A program made the translations under genes and the position numbers. Positions 1 to 8,652 of a stretch of 64,000 nucleotides of DNA are shown here, in pieces. Source of the stretch: Tissierella creatinophila DSM 6911 (GTDB lineage: Bacteria; Bacillota; Clostridia; Tissierellales; Tissierellaceae); contig NZ_LTDM01000011.1 in the NCBI RefSeq assembly GCF_001940565.1, positions 159,773 to 223,772 on the forward strand. The letters run 5' to 3'. The notes under the pieces are model-generated. The model saw only the letters and a list, made by a program, of their open reading frames with translations. It had not been told where the DNA came from and made no database searches. Position 1 is the first letter of the stretch. Each line of letters begins with the position of its first letter.

Positions 1-181
1 TCATATTTTTTAACTCTTGAAAAGAATATTCCATTTTATTTAGCAATGACATATTACAATATATTATATTTCCATCTAGACTACTAATAATAAACATATC
101 ATCAATAGTCTCAAACAAATTAAAAAACTTAGTTTCAAAAGAAATTAAATCTTCTTTAGATAACAATTTAGAACTTTCCAT
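1..181 (-). CDS. PAS-domain protein, N-terminal part only
   Basis: The first 60 codons of a gene that runs off the left edge. The ATG at 181-179 follows a GAGGGTG ribosome site. After about 22 residues the sequence has the look of a PAS fold: a Phe-Ile-Ile-Ser-Ser-Leu-Asp-Gly-Asn-Ile strand, then a Tyr-Cys-Asn-Met segment and an Ser-Phe-Gln-Glu-Leu helix. Such a start is typical of sensor kinases, diguanylate cyclases or sigma-54 activators, but the output domain is outside the window. The PAS call is from pattern only. Confidence 0.6.
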   Translation of the reverse strand, partial: MESSKLLSKEDLISFETKFFNLFETIDDMFIISSLDGNIIYCNMSLLNKMEYSFQELKNM

Positions 182-430
182 ATATAAGCACCCTCACTCT
201 TTTATAATGTTAAATAACATTCTATTTTTATATCGATTCAGTTAATTACTACTATATCATCTTTTACCCACTGAATACATATATATCCATAAAACATAAA
301 CTAATTTCCATAAAATGTAAATAACAAAAAGGAGCCATAGTTTATAAAAAATATTATAAACCATGAACCCATCTTTTTACCAACTAATAGTCTATTCCTT
401 TTATAGAATTATGGAACCATCTTTTAAGCG

Positions 431-736
431 CTAAATTAGCATTTCAATAATAAATACAACTATACAACACGAAATAGAGATTTGAAAAAGACTTTTCCCA
501 AACCATGCTAGTAAAATCCCTGTAATAAGTGCTAATGCACCTGCAATTGGTTCGCGTGTCGCCTCTAATATTGCAGGGAAGGTCATGACTGCTAAGGTTA
601 CATATGGGACATAGTAGAGAAACGAACGCACAAACTTATTGTTTATACGTTTTCTAATCAATGTTAAAGGTAATACACGAATAGCATAAGTTACCACTAT
701 CATTATAAATATGTATATATATATATTTCGTTCCAT
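431..736 (-). CDS. azlD: AzlD family branched-chain amino acid exporter subunit
   Basis: A 101-residue integral membrane protein with about four hydrophobic segments, the usual size of AzlD. It carries the family's N-terminal Arg-Val-Leu-Pro-Leu stretch and the YYVPYVTLAVMTFPAIL region. AzlD works with the larger AzlC to export branched-chain amino acids or their analogues across the cytoplasmic membrane. It lies immediately downstream of azlC; the azlC stop is 3 bases before the azlD ATG, with its ribosome site inside the azlC end, so translation is probably coupled. The substrate is inferred from the family only. Confidence 0.85.
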   Translation of the reverse strand: MERNIYIYIFIMIVVTYAIRVLPLTLIRKRINNKFVRSFLYYVPYVTLAVMTFPAILEATREPIAGALALITGILLAWFGKSLFQISISCCIVVFIIEMLI

Positions 737-739
737 TTT

Positions 740-1519
740 TTAATTCTCCTTTTGAGTTACTGGAAAAAAGATAGCAGCAAAAGCTGAAATGGCTGTTGTC
801 AAAATAATTATTTGTGTTCCACTAGATACCGCTTTAAATAATGCAAGTTTTGAAACAATAAAACTTACTATAAAACAAAGTAGTATCAATCCTGCAACTA
901 TACGATTTTTTTTGGCTGGTGGTATTATTACTGCTAGAAACATACCATATAAAGCTACGCTTAAAGCACTCACAACTCTAGGTGAAAGTATGTTTCCTGC
1001 TACTATTCCTAGTGCAGTTCCTGTTGCCCAAAATGGCATTGTGACACACATTGCAGCATAAAAATAATACGGATTTAACCATCCTTTACGGGCAAAAGAT
1101 ATACCAAAGAGCTCGTCTGTAACATCAATTCCTATTAAAAAACGATGATGTAATGGCAACTCTGGTTCTAACTTTTGACTTAAAGCCGAGCTCATTAAAA
1201 AATACCTTGCATTAGCGATGATGGTAACTAAGGCCATTTCCCAATAAGAGCCCCCAGAAGAAATTAGCATAAACCCAGCATATCCACCTGCTGATGCATT
1301 TGTAAGTAAAGCCGCCAAAGCTCCTTGAAAAACTGTTAGCCCTGCATTTCGTGCTGCTATACCTAAAGTAAAAGATACTGCAAAATATCCTAGTCCTATT
1401 GGTATACCATCTTTTATACCTTCTTTGAATTCATTTATATTTGCTTTTCTGCCTTCGTCTTGTACTAAAAAGTCTTCTCTTGATGTGTTTTTTGTTATTA
1501 TATTAGCTTTTGTATCCAA
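740..1519 (-). CDS. azlC: AzlC family branched-chain amino acid exporter, large subunit
   Basis: A 259-residue permease with the AzlC pattern: a Gly-Ile-Pro-Ile-Gly-Leu-Gly motif near residue 39, a Asn-Ala-Ser-Ala-Gly-Gly-Tyr-Ala-Gly stretch near residue 74, a Asn-Ala-Arg-Tyr motif near residue 103, and several membrane helices. The start is TTG at 1519, chosen because a GGGAG ribosome site sits just upstream and no ATG lies before the first membrane helix. It has an unusually long polar N-terminus (about 30 residues). It forms a two-gene operon with azlD and probably exports branched-chain amino acids. No regulator of the family is adjacent. Confidence 0.85.
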   Translation of the reverse strand: MDTKANIITKNTSREDFLVQDEGRKANINEFKEGIKDGIPIGLGYFAVSFTLGIAARNAGLTVFQGALAALLTNASAGGYAGFMLISSGGSYWEMALVTIIANARYFLMSSALSQKLEPELPLHHRFLIGIDVTDELFGISFARKGWLNPYYFYAAMCVTMPFWATGTALGIVAGNILSPRVVSALSVALYGMFLAVIIPPAKKNRIVAGLILLCFIVSFIVSKLALFKAVSSGTQIIILTTAISAFAAIFFPVTQKEN

Positions 1520-1614
1520 CTTTTACTCCCTTTCTTTTGTTAATTACTCTTATATTTTTTCTGTATCATTGCTTTGTCCCAATAATATAATACTACATAA
1601 TTTAATTCTTTGCA

Positions 1615-2172
1615 TCATTTATATATACTTATAAACCCATAAAAGTTATCCCCCAATACAAACTTATCAATTATCTTTAAATTATTATTTGCTCCAATCT
1701 CCTCCAATTCCTCTTCTGATATTCTCATTTCTACTGGAGGGCCCATTGAAGTTTCTCTTTTGTGAAATTCTATTATCATAAGCTTTCCATCTTTTTTTAA
1801 TATTCTTTTTATTTCATCTATCATAAATTCTTTGTCATCAATATGATGAAGTACAGTTACCATTATAACCAAATCACACACTTTATCTCCTATCGGCAGT
1901 ATATTTGACTCGACTTTCTTGACTTTTAAGTTTTTTATGTTTTTCTCTACTATTCTATTCTTTAATATCTCTATCATCTCATCTGATTTTTCAAGAGCAT
2001 AGATGTCATTATCACTAATCTTTGTAGCTGGAATTGAAAATATTCCTGTACCCGCTCCAATATCACATAAAACCATACCTTCTTTAAAGCCTGCTCTTTT
2101 AAGAGTATCTATGGGATTAAGTTCTTCAAGTCTTTCTTTGTTTTCAAACTTCTTTATTTTTTCATAGTTCAT
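1615..2172 (-). CDS. Class I SAM-dependent methyltransferase
   Basis: About 185 residues, with the Rossmann methyltransferase motif I Cys-Asp-Ile-Gly-Ala-Gly-Thr-Gly near residue 35, an acidic residue ending strand 2 (Ala-Leu-Glu-Lys), and the motif IV/post-motif stretch Val-Thr-Val-Leu-His-His-Ile. This resembles the UbiE/Methyltransf_11 group of small-molecule methylases. The ATG at 2172 is chosen because AAAGGGTGG lies at the right distance, while a GTG nine bases earlier is inside that site. It stands alone between a permease operon and an MFS pump, and the substrate cannot be told from sequence. Confidence 0.8.
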   Translation of the reverse strand: MNYEKIKKFENKERLEELNPIDTLKRAGFKEGMVLCDIGAGTGIFSIPATKISDNDIYALEKSDEMIEILKNRIVEKNIKNLKVKKVESNILPIGDKVCDLVIMVTVLHHIDDKEFMIDEIKRILKKDGKLMIIEFHKRETSMGPPVEMRISEEELEEIGANNNLKIIDKFVLGDNFYGFISIYK

Positions 2173-2304
2173 AAATACCACCCTTTATCTTATATATATT
2201 AATTACCAAATCCCTTTTTGTTATAAAAACGCTGGATTATTTCTATCCAAAATAATAGATTATAATAGTTTTTAATTTTTTATTTGAATTTAATTCAATT
2301 TGAA

Positions 2305-2358
2305 TTATAAAAGCTATGAATATAAAGAGTTACTTTTTTATATTCACAGCTCTTATAA
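2305..2358 (-). terminator. Intrinsic terminator after the MFS gene
   Basis: Two arms, about 2311-2326 and 2337-2351, pair as AGCT-x-TGAATATAAA against its complement with one mismatch, and on the minus strand are followed by a T-rich stretch. It lies just beyond the stop codon of the MFS gene. Confidence 0.65.
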
Positions 2359-2364
2359 CAAGTT

Positions 2365-3816
2365 TTAAACTTCTACAGAAGTTTCTACTTTATATCTCTT
2401 TTCTTGATATTTTCTAATATAGAAAATTACTAATAAGAAACCCACTATTGTTATAGCTACAGTCAAGACAAATATAGATCTCATACCCCTTACTATGTCT
2501 TGCCCCGCTGCATTATATAGGGCTCCACATATTGTAGATGCTAATACAGATGAAAGTGTATTGACAAAGTTTACTAGGGCTGTTCCCGTAGATAGATTGC
2601 TAGGGTTAAGAATTTCTTGAGCAGCTGGTGTTACAGCTACCGCTCTAAAACTTTCTGCAAATCCTGTTATTGTAAATGAGATAAAGAAAATTGCAATAGA
2701 CATACTTGGCGAAATAAACATCAATGGAATAAATGCTAATACAACTATGCCTGTAGCAAGTGCCATAGCCTTCCAAGAATTTGTTCTTTTTTTACCTACC
2801 CATACACCTGTAATAGCAGGGAATATAAGTATTATAGCTGTTCTAGGTAGTGTCAATAAACCAGTTATAGTGGCACTTTCACCTAATATTTTTAATGATG
2901 CTAAAGAACCATAGTTTACCATAACTGCTTGATAGAAATAAGCTATTAATCCAATAAATAAAAGTACTGTATATTCTTGATTTTTGAAAAGACTTATTGC
3001 GATGATGGGCTCTTCCTTTTTTTCTTCTACATTTTTTTCATATCTTATAAATACAATAAGGGAAATTATAATTACCGCAAAACCTAATAAAATTAAGGGA
3101 TTTGTCCAACCCACATTTGGTGCAAAGTTAAAAGTTAATACAAACGAAGAAATTAAAATAGTTAGTAAAACTATTCCCCCAAAATCTAACTTAACTTTAT
3201 TTTGTGCTTTAGTATTTGGTAGCGCCATAAATATAAATAATGCAGCTAATACTACAAATGCACCTGTAATAACAAGCCCTAGTTCAGTTTGCTTCATATC
3301 ATTGAAAGCACCTGCTATCAATGCTCCACCGAAAGTTCCAGCTGCAACTGAACTTGCAAGAAGACCCATAGCTTTTGGAACATCTTTCTTTTCATTGATT
3401 ATATTCATCAGTATAAATGGAGAAGCTGTAAAGGCTCCTTTAGACAAACTGTTTAATATCGTAAAACCTAAATATAATGAAGTATTAGGACTGTAAGCAA
3501 TAGCTACAGTAGTTATAAATGCTATAATTGCTGAACCAACCATAAGAGTTCTTCTTCCAATAATATCTCCCAATTTTCCTCCTATAGGGGTCATTATTGC
3601 TGAACCTAGTGCTATTAAAATAGCAGAAAGCGAAAAAAATTCCATTCCATTTATTTTAGTAAGTATAAAGCTTTGCGATATAGCTAAGGCTGTACCATGC
3701 GCTGCAATATAAAACATAAATAAACAGGATCCCAAAGTAACTAATTTTTTATTTCTCTTACTTAAGGGTAGTGCTACATTGCTACTAACAACTTGTTCAT
3801 TTTCTTTTTTACTCAT
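2365..3816 (-). CDS. MFS transporter, probable multidrug/drug:H+ antiporter (DHA2-like)
   Basis: A 483-residue protein with about 12 to 14 hydrophobic helices. It has the MFS loop 2-3 motif Gly-Gly-Lys-Leu-Gly-Asp-Ile-Ile-Gly-Arg-Arg near residue 79. The length fits the 14-helix DHA2 class of proton-coupled efflux pumps, but the exact helix count needs a topology prediction. The ATG at 3816 has an AGGAGTG site seven bases upstream. No regulator or second component is beside it, so the substrate is unknown; efflux is an inference from the family. Confidence 0.8.
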   Translation of the reverse strand: MSKKENEQVVSSNVALPLSKRNKKLVTLGSCLFMFYIAAHGTALAISQSFILTKINGMEFFSLSAILIALGSAIMTPIGGKLGDIIGRRTLMVGSAIIAFITTVAIAYSPNTSLYLGFTILNSLSKGAFTASPFILMNIINEKKDVPKAMGLLASSVAAGTFGGALIAGAFNDMKQTELGLVITGAFVVLAALFIFMALPNTKAQNKVKLDFGGIVLLTILISSFVLTFNFAPNVGWTNPLILLGFAVIIISLIVFIRYEKNVEEKKEEPIIAISLFKNQEYTVLLFIGLIAYFYQAVMVNYGSLASLKILGESATITGLLTLPRTAIILIFPAITGVWVGKKRTNSWKAMALATGIVVLAFIPLMFISPSMSIAIFFISFTITGFAESFRAVAVTPAAQEILNPSNLSTGTALVNFVNTLSSVLASTICGALYNAAGQDIVRGMRSIFVLTVAITIVGFLLVIFYIRKYQEKRYKVETSVEV

Positions 3817-4042
3817 CTTATCACTCCTATCAATATTTTTTTAAGACTCTACAGGAAAGATTTAATCCCTTTGAATTTCCTAACAAGTCATTATACTATG
3901 ACTTATAATATAAAGTCAATTGAGAATTGTTAGAATTGTTTGTTAATAAAAAAACATTCATAGGATCGCAAGTAGCAAACCACAAAGCTGTTATACTAGT
4001 TAGGTAAGAGCAAAGCTTTCTCATAGCTCGTTTTATTTTCAC

Positions 4043-5137
4043 CTAGTCAAATATTGTTTTCAAATCTCCATAACCTTCTTTTTCCATTTCTTCATAAGGT
4101 ATAAATTTAAGGGAACTTCCATTTATGCAGTATCTCATTCCACCTTTATCAGGGGGTCCATCGTTAAATACATGTCCTAAGTGAGAGTCGCCGCTACTAC
4201 TTTTTACTTCTATTCTATTCATACCAAGAGATTTGTCATTATACTGCTTTATATGTTTTTCATCTATAGGTTTTGTAAAAGAAGGCCAACCACATCCTGC
4301 ATCATACTTATCTTGGGATGAAAATAGAGGTTCACCTGTTACTATATCAACATATATTCCTCTTTCATCTAATTTATCATATTCATGAGTGAAAGGTCTT
4401 TCTGTACTTCCCTTTTGGGTTACGTTATATTCTTCTTTACTTAGCTTTTCTCTTAATTCTTCATCAGAAGGTTTTAGATAAATATCTATATCTCCAAGTG
4501 ATGGATCTCTTTCAACACCAGTTTCTGCCTCTTTTAAATTTATATGACAGTACCCTGTTGGATTTTTCTTTAAATAGTCTTGATGATATTCTTCTGCCTT
4601 ATAAAAGTTTTCAAGTGGTAAAACTTCTACAACTATATCTTTTTTATATTTCTTTTGTTCTACCTCTATTACCTTTTTTATTTCATCAACTTGTTTTACA
4701 TCGGTATAGTATATACCAGTTCTATACTGATTTCCTATATCACTACCTTGTTTGTTTAAGGAAGTAGGATCTATAACCTTGAAATAATAAAGAAGTATCT
4801 CTGTAAGATCTATCTTACTTGGATCATATTTTAATTCAACAGTTTCTGCATGACCTGTGTTCTTATAAATAACATCTTCATACGTAGGGTTTTTAGTAGT
4901 GCCATTTGCATATCCTGAAACTACATCTACTACACCCTCTATCCTTTCAAAATACCCTTCAACACCCCAGAAGCATCCTCCTGCAAGATATATAGTATTT
5001 ACATCTTCTTCTCTATAGTCTTTTGTAAGACTAGGATTTTTATTTGCTGGAGCTCTATTTCCAAAGTTCATATTTCTAAGGATTAAAAATACTGTTAATA
5101 TAACTACTATAATTAGTATAATATATTTATCCTTCAT
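4043..5137 (-). CDS. msrAB: Membrane-anchored MsrA-MsrB fusion, methionine sulfoxide reductase
   Basis: A 364-residue two-domain repair enzyme. Residues 5-22 form an N-terminal membrane anchor or uncleaved signal, so the enzyme likely works outside the membrane. The MsrA domain follows, with the catalytic Cys55 in Gly-Gly-Cys-Phe-Trp-Gly and the GYANG segment. The MsrB domain occupies the C-terminal third, with Cys-Gly-Trp-Pro-Ser-Phe and the catalytic Cys337 in Arg-Tyr-Cys-Ile-Asn. MsrA reduces the S and MsrB the R epimer of methionine sulfoxide. The Cys pairs that bind zinc in many MsrB proteins are not seen. A strong site (AGAAGGGTGAG) precedes the ATG. It fits with the other oxidative-stress genes in the window. 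Confidence 0.93.
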   Translation of the reverse strand: MKDKYIILIIVVILTVFLILRNMNFGNRAPANKNPSLTKDYREEDVNTIYLAGGCFWGVEGYFERIEGVVDVVSGYANGTTKNPTYEDVIYKNTGHAETVELKYDPSKIDLTEILLYYFKVIDPTSLNKQGSDIGNQYRTGIYYTDVKQVDEIKKVIEVEQKKYKKDIVVEVLPLENFYKAEEYHQDYLKKNPTGYCHINLKEAETGVERDPSLGDIDIYLKPSDEELREKLSKEEYNVTQKGSTERPFTHEYDKLDERGIYVDIVTGEPLFSSQDKYDAGCGWPSFTKPIDEKHIKQYNDKSLGMNRIEVKSSSGDSHLGHVFNDGPPDKGGMRYCINGSSLKFIPYEEMEKEGYGDLKTIFD

Positions 5138-5215
5138 ATCTCACCCTTCTTTCTTTTATAATAATATATTTATACCCAAAACTTATGTTTACTAATATAA
5201 ATTTATTTAAATATT

Positions 5216-5248
5216 AAAATACCAAGTTTTATAATCCCTTGGTATTTT
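5216..5248 (-). terminator. Terminator after the PfkB kinase gene
   Basis: Perfect 11-bp arms (AAAATACCAAG at 5216-5226 and its complement at 5238-5248) with an 11-base loop, followed by T residues in the minus direction. It lies downstream of the kinase stop at 5284. Confidence 0.8.
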
Positions 5249-5283
5249 GGCTATAGAACTTTTATTTGAGGATTCTTCTTTTT

Positions 5284-6174
5284 CTATATTATTTTATCTT
5301 TATCAGGTATAGACTTTCTACCTCCTAAAGTTTGTACTGATATAGCTGATGTTTTTGAAGATAACTTTAGATTTTCTATCAATGAATAGTTATTTATTAG
5401 TCCATAAGCAAATGCACCATGAAATATATCGCCTGCTCCTGTGGTGTCTACTGCTTTTACTTTATATGCATCTAAAGATTTTACCTTTCCTTTTTCTTCA
5501 TATATAAGTCCTCTTTCACCTAGTGTTACTACTATTTGTCCATGTTTATTTAATTTTTTCATTTTACTCATACATTCTTCATAATCATTTTCATTTTTAA
5601 GACTTTCCATTTCACAATAGGAAAGTGCAAAGTTTTCTGAAACTATAAGATAATCTACCCTCTCTCCCAATACAAGAGTTCCTTCTCTTACAGACCCCGC
5701 ATCTAGTATAGTTTTAGCATTTGGAAATAATTCTATAGCTTTTATAGAAGTTTTAAGCTCATGACCATCAAATAGCATTACCTTGGGATTTAGTTTTTCT
5801 AAATCTTTTTGATCTATATCTAGTTGAGAATATGGCACTTTACAGTTTATTATAGTTCTTGTACCACTTTTTATATTTACAAGTATTGTAGAATAAGGGG
5901 TAGGATAATCTTTAGCCATCTTCACCATAGATGTATCTGTCCCTACATTTTTAAATTCTTCTATAATATTTTTACCATAGGCATCATCTCCTAAAAGTCC
6001 TATAAAAGATGTTTTAATTCCCCATTTGGATAATAAATAGGCTGCATTACTAGCCGGTCCTCCTCCTCCCTCTATTTTATAGTCGATTACGTACTTAGAG
6101 TTTTCTAATGGGTAGTCTTTTAATGGAAGTGTTACATCATAGGCAACATGACCTATACAAAGCACATCTACCAT
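5284..6174 (-). CDS. PfkB (ribokinase) family carbohydrate kinase
   Basis: A 296-residue sugar kinase. It has the N-terminal family signature Gly-Gly-Gly-Gly-Pro-Ala-Ser-Asn-Ala-Ala around residue 37 and the C-terminal signature Asp-Thr-Thr-Gly-Ala-Gly-Asp, whose Asp249 is the expected catalytic base. It lies 70 bp downstream of, and on the same strand as, PTS genes for IIA, IIB and a UlaA-type IIC, with a strong palindrome between. It therefore probably phosphorylates a sugar or sugar phosphate that enters by that system. The substrate (fructose-, tagatose- or ribose-like) is not decided by the sequence. The ATG at 6174 has a GAAAGGA site upstream. Confidence 0.85.
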   Translation of the reverse strand: MVDVLCIGHVAYDVTLPLKDYPLENSKYVIDYKIEGGGGPASNAAYLLSKWGIKTSFIGLLGDDAYGKNIIEEFKNVGTDTSMVKMAKDYPTPYSTILVNIKSGTRTIINCKVPYSQLDIDQKDLEKLNPKVMLFDGHELKTSIKAIELFPNAKTILDAGSVREGTLVLGERVDYLIVSENFALSYCEMESLKNENDYEECMSKMKKLNKHGQIVVTLGERGLIYEEKGKVKSLDAYKVKAVDTTGAGDIFHGAFAYGLINNYSLIENLKLSSKTSAISVQTLGGRKSIPDKDKII

Positions 6175-6201
6175 GTTTTATCAGTCCTTTCTATATTTTT
6201 T

Positions 6202-6239
6202 AAAACAATAAATGCTCCCTAGGGAGCATTTATTGTTTT
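6202..6239 (-). terminator. Perfect 38-bp palindrome between PTS IIC and kinase
   Basis: AAAACAATAAATGCTCCC meets its exact complement with no loop bases and ends in T residues. It can act as a terminator on either strand. As it lies between the IIC gene and the downstream kinase, it would lower kinase expression relative to the transporter unless read through. Confidence 0.8.
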
Positions 6240-6242
6240 TTA

Positions 6243-7616
6243 CTATTCATAAGCCTCCACATCATTATTTAGTGTTGGAGATTTAGTTTTCATAAAACTT
6301 GGGATTATAAGGGCTAATAAGAACAACCCTGCAATAATATATATTCCCGTGCTACCTAGTAAGTCTGCTGCCTTACCTACTACTATTCCTATAACTCCAA
6401 AGTCAAAGTCACCAAATGTTGTGTTTTGGAAACCTAATTGTCCAAGTACCGGTAGGAGAAGTGCTGGTAGAAAAGTAATTCCAAGACCGTTAACAAATGA
6501 ACCAACTACGGCACCTTTCTTTCCACCTGTAGCGTTTCCATATATCCCAGCTGTAGCCCCGCAGAAAAAGTGAGGAACTAGCCCTGGTATAATAAGAACA
6601 CCACCTGCAAATCCAAGTATTAACATTCCAACTATGCCTCCGATAAAGCTTGAGATAAATCCAATTATTACAGCTGTAGGTGCATAAGTAAAGAAAACTG
6701 CGCAGTCTACTGCTGGAACTGCATTTGGTATAAGTTTTCTAGATATTCCTTCAAATGCAGGTATCAATTCACCTAATATCATTCTTACACCGTTATAGAC
6801 TATAGTTACTCCTACTGCAAATTTAAGTGCTGACATGATGGCAAAAACTATAAAGTTTGTTCCACCTGATAGTTCCACAACAAAATCAGAACCTGCGGCT
6901 ATTGCTGCTATAAGATAAAATACCATCATTGTTATTGCAGTGGATATAGTTGTATCTCTCAAGAAACCATATTTTTCGGGAATCTCTATATCCTCTGTGC
7001 TATCTTCTGGTTTTCCTACAAATTTACCTACCCAAGCTGAAATATAGTATCCTAAACTACCAAAGTGACCCATTGCTATATTGTCTCCTTCAGTAACCTG
7101 TAGGGTAAAGTTCTGACCTATAGCAGGTGAAATGGCTGACCATGCCCCCAACATAAATCCACCAACTAAAACCAATAATGCTCCAGAAAGTCCCCCTGTA
7201 CTAAGTACTGCTGATAATAAACATGCCATGAAAAATGAATGATGTCCTGTCAAAAATATATACTTAAACTTAGTAAACCTAGCAATTACAAGATTAAAGA
7301 GAAGACCAAACAAGAGTATAAGCATTGTTTCTTTACCTAAAACATCTTGAGCAATTGCAACTATAGCTTCATTGTTAGGAATAACTCCTGTTATATTAAA
7401 TCCATGTTCTATCATCTGTCCTAATGGGTTAAGATTTGAAACTATAAAGTCTGCACCAGCACCTAACATTAAAAATCCTAGAATAGGTTTTAGAGTTCCA
7501 GTCATTACTTTATTAAAAGGTTTTTTTAATGCTAAAAGACCTATTAAAGAAATTAAACCTATTAATAAAGAAGGTTGCGTCAAAATATCTTGAGAAATAA
7601 TTTTTAAAATATTCAT
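6243..7616 (-). CDS. PTS transporter subunit IIC, UlaA (ascorbate/SgaT) family
   Basis: A 457-residue membrane permease of the PTS ascorbate-galactitol superfamily. Recognisable features are the N-terminal Leu-Gly-Ala-Gly-Ala-Asp region, the Thr-Gly-His-His-Ser motif near residue 127 (Thr-Gly-His in UlaA), a Val-Thr-Glu-Gly-Asp region, a Phe-Glu-Gly-Ile-Ser-Arg-Lys-Leu-Ile-Pro segment, and a Pro-x-Phe-Phe-x-x-Ala-Thr region. Known relatives import L-ascorbate as the 6-phosphate. It is the third gene after IIA and IIB with gaps of about 20-30 bp. The kinase downstream is unlike a classical ascorbate (ula) operon, so a sugar or sugar acid other than ascorbate is likely. Confidence 0.88.
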   Translation of the reverse strand: MNILKIISQDILTQPSLLIGLISLIGLLALKKPFNKVMTGTLKPILGFLMLGAGADFIVSNLNPLGQMIEHGFNITGVIPNNEAIVAIAQDVLGKETMLILLFGLLFNLVIARFTKFKYIFLTGHHSFFMACLLSAVLSTGGLSGALLVLVGGFMLGAWSAISPAIGQNFTLQVTEGDNIAMGHFGSLGYYISAWVGKFVGKPEDSTEDIEIPEKYGFLRDTTISTAITMMVFYLIAAIAAGSDFVVELSGGTNFIVFAIMSALKFAVGVTIVYNGVRMILGELIPAFEGISRKLIPNAVPAVDCAVFFTYAPTAVIIGFISSFIGGIVGMLILGFAGGVLIIPGLVPHFFCGATAGIYGNATGGKKGAVVGSFVNGLGITFLPALLLPVLGQLGFQNTTFGDFDFGVIGIVVGKAADLLGSTGIYIIAGLFLLALIIPSFMKTKSPTLNNDVEAYE

Positions 7617-7637
7617 TATACTACCTCCTTTTAAAAT

Positions 7638-7919
7638 TTATTTTTTACCTGACATTTCTAGCAATATGTCTAATACATCTGCTTCAATCTTTTTTTTGTT
7701 TACATAACTTCTTATAACAGCTACTTTTTTGCCTGTAAATTGATTTGCAAGTTCTTTAATAGTCACTATAAGGTCGCTTCCTTTTCCTTGAGCCGAGTTA
7801 AAGTCAGTAGACTCGATATCTGCTTCAATCCCATGTTCTTCGCATATCTCATCTAATCTCATTTTTAACATAAGGCTGCTGCCTATCCCATTTCCACATA
7901 CAGTAAATATTTTAAGCAT
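7638..7919 (-). CDS. PTS transporter subunit IIB, UlaB-like
   Basis: A 93-residue cytoplasmic phosphocarrier. The P-loop Cys8 in Thr-Val-Cys-Gly-Asn-Gly-Ile-Gly-Ser-Ser is the expected phosphorylation site. It takes phosphate from IIA and gives it to the sugar on IIC. The ATG at 7919 is preferred: GGGGGAGG lies eight bases upstream, while the in-frame GTG at 7928 is inside that site. Central gene of the IIA-IIB-IIC set. Confidence 0.9.
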   Translation of the reverse strand: MLKIFTVCGNGIGSSLMLKMRLDEICEEHGIEADIESTDFNSAQGKGSDLIVTIKELANQFTGKKVAVIRSYVNKKKIEADVLDILLEMSGKK

Positions 7920-7955
7920 ATTTCTCACCTCCCCCTTCCATCTTATATTTAAATA

Positions 7956-8405
7956 TTATTTACTAAAACTATTTATTATTCTTATAACATCATCTACACT
8001 ATCTGAGTGCAATATGGATTCTATATTATCTTCATCTTCTAAAAGCACCATTAATTGTGATAAAGCCTTTAGATGTGTTTTAGAGTCTACCGCGCAAAAT
8101 GAAATAACTAATTTTACAGGGTCATTTTCTTCATTTCCAAATTCTATAGGGTTTTTAAGAGTAACTAAACTCATACCCATCTTAAGAGCACCTTTTTCTG
8201 GTCTAGCATGAGGCATTGCTATTCCTTCTAGTATTACTATATAAGGTCCTATATCTTTCACGGTTTCTATCATCGCATCTACATATCTTTCCTCTGCAGC
8301 ATGTACGTTAACTAAAAGTGTACCCCCAATTCTTACTGCATCTTCCCAGTCTTTAGCATCTACATTTAATCTTATAGTGTCTTTAGTAATTATGTCTTTT
8401 AGCAT
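7956..8405 (-). CDS. PTS transporter subunit IIA (fructose/mannitol-ascorbate type)
   Basis: A 149-residue IIA domain. The phosphoryl acceptor is His66 in Ala-Met-Pro-His-Ala-Arg-Pro. This is the PTS_IIA_2 fold that takes phosphate from HPr. The ATG at 8405 has AAAGGAGGAG upstream; the longer frame beginning at 8426 would include the ribosome site itself, so it is rejected. First gene of the PTS operon. Its promoter must lie in 8406-8634, where a 15-bp inverted repeat sits. Confidence 0.9.
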   Translation of the reverse strand: MLKDIITKDTIRLNVDAKDWEDAVRIGGTLLVNVHAAEERYVDAMIETVKDIGPYIVILEGIAMPHARPEKGALKMGMSLVTLKNPIEFGNEENDPVKLVISFCAVDSKTHLKALSQLMVLLEDEDNIESILHSDSVDDVIRIINSFSK

Positions 8406-8529
8406 TGTTCTTACTCCTCCTTTCACAAAGGAAATTCATATTGCCCTATAATTACTATACCCTCTAAGCTTATATCTAAAACCCTATAAAAAACATATAT
8501 TTAAATGGCAATTTTCAATTGTTTTTTTA

Positions 8530-8575
8530 TATACTAAATATATAGGATAAAAATACAATTTATATATTTAGTATA
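8530..8575. repeat. 15-bp perfect inverted repeat in a divergent promoter region
   Basis: TATACTAAATATATA at 8530-8544 is repeated exactly in inverted form at 8561-8575, with a 16-base spacer. It lies between the divergent PTS operon and the EAL-HDOD gene. The spacing (31 bp between arm centres, about three helical turns) would suit a dimeric repressor, but there is no T-run of a terminator and no regulator gene beside it. Confidence 0.6.
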
Positions 8576-8652
8576 AGCTTTAAAAAATTATTTTTTTGTA
8601 TTATGTTGTATAATATTGGGTAATTAGGGATTAAGTGTTAGGGGGGATATCT

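Noticed and set aside
3950..4042. AGCAAAGCTTTCT near-palindrome after the msrAB gene as a terminator
   Set aside because: Arms are short and mismatched and there is no T-run; I could not support it.
6243..7616. Calling the PTS an ascorbate (ula) operon
   Set aside because: The permease belongs to the UlaA family, but the downstream PfkB kinase and the absence of ulaD/E/F/G genes argue against naming ascorbate.
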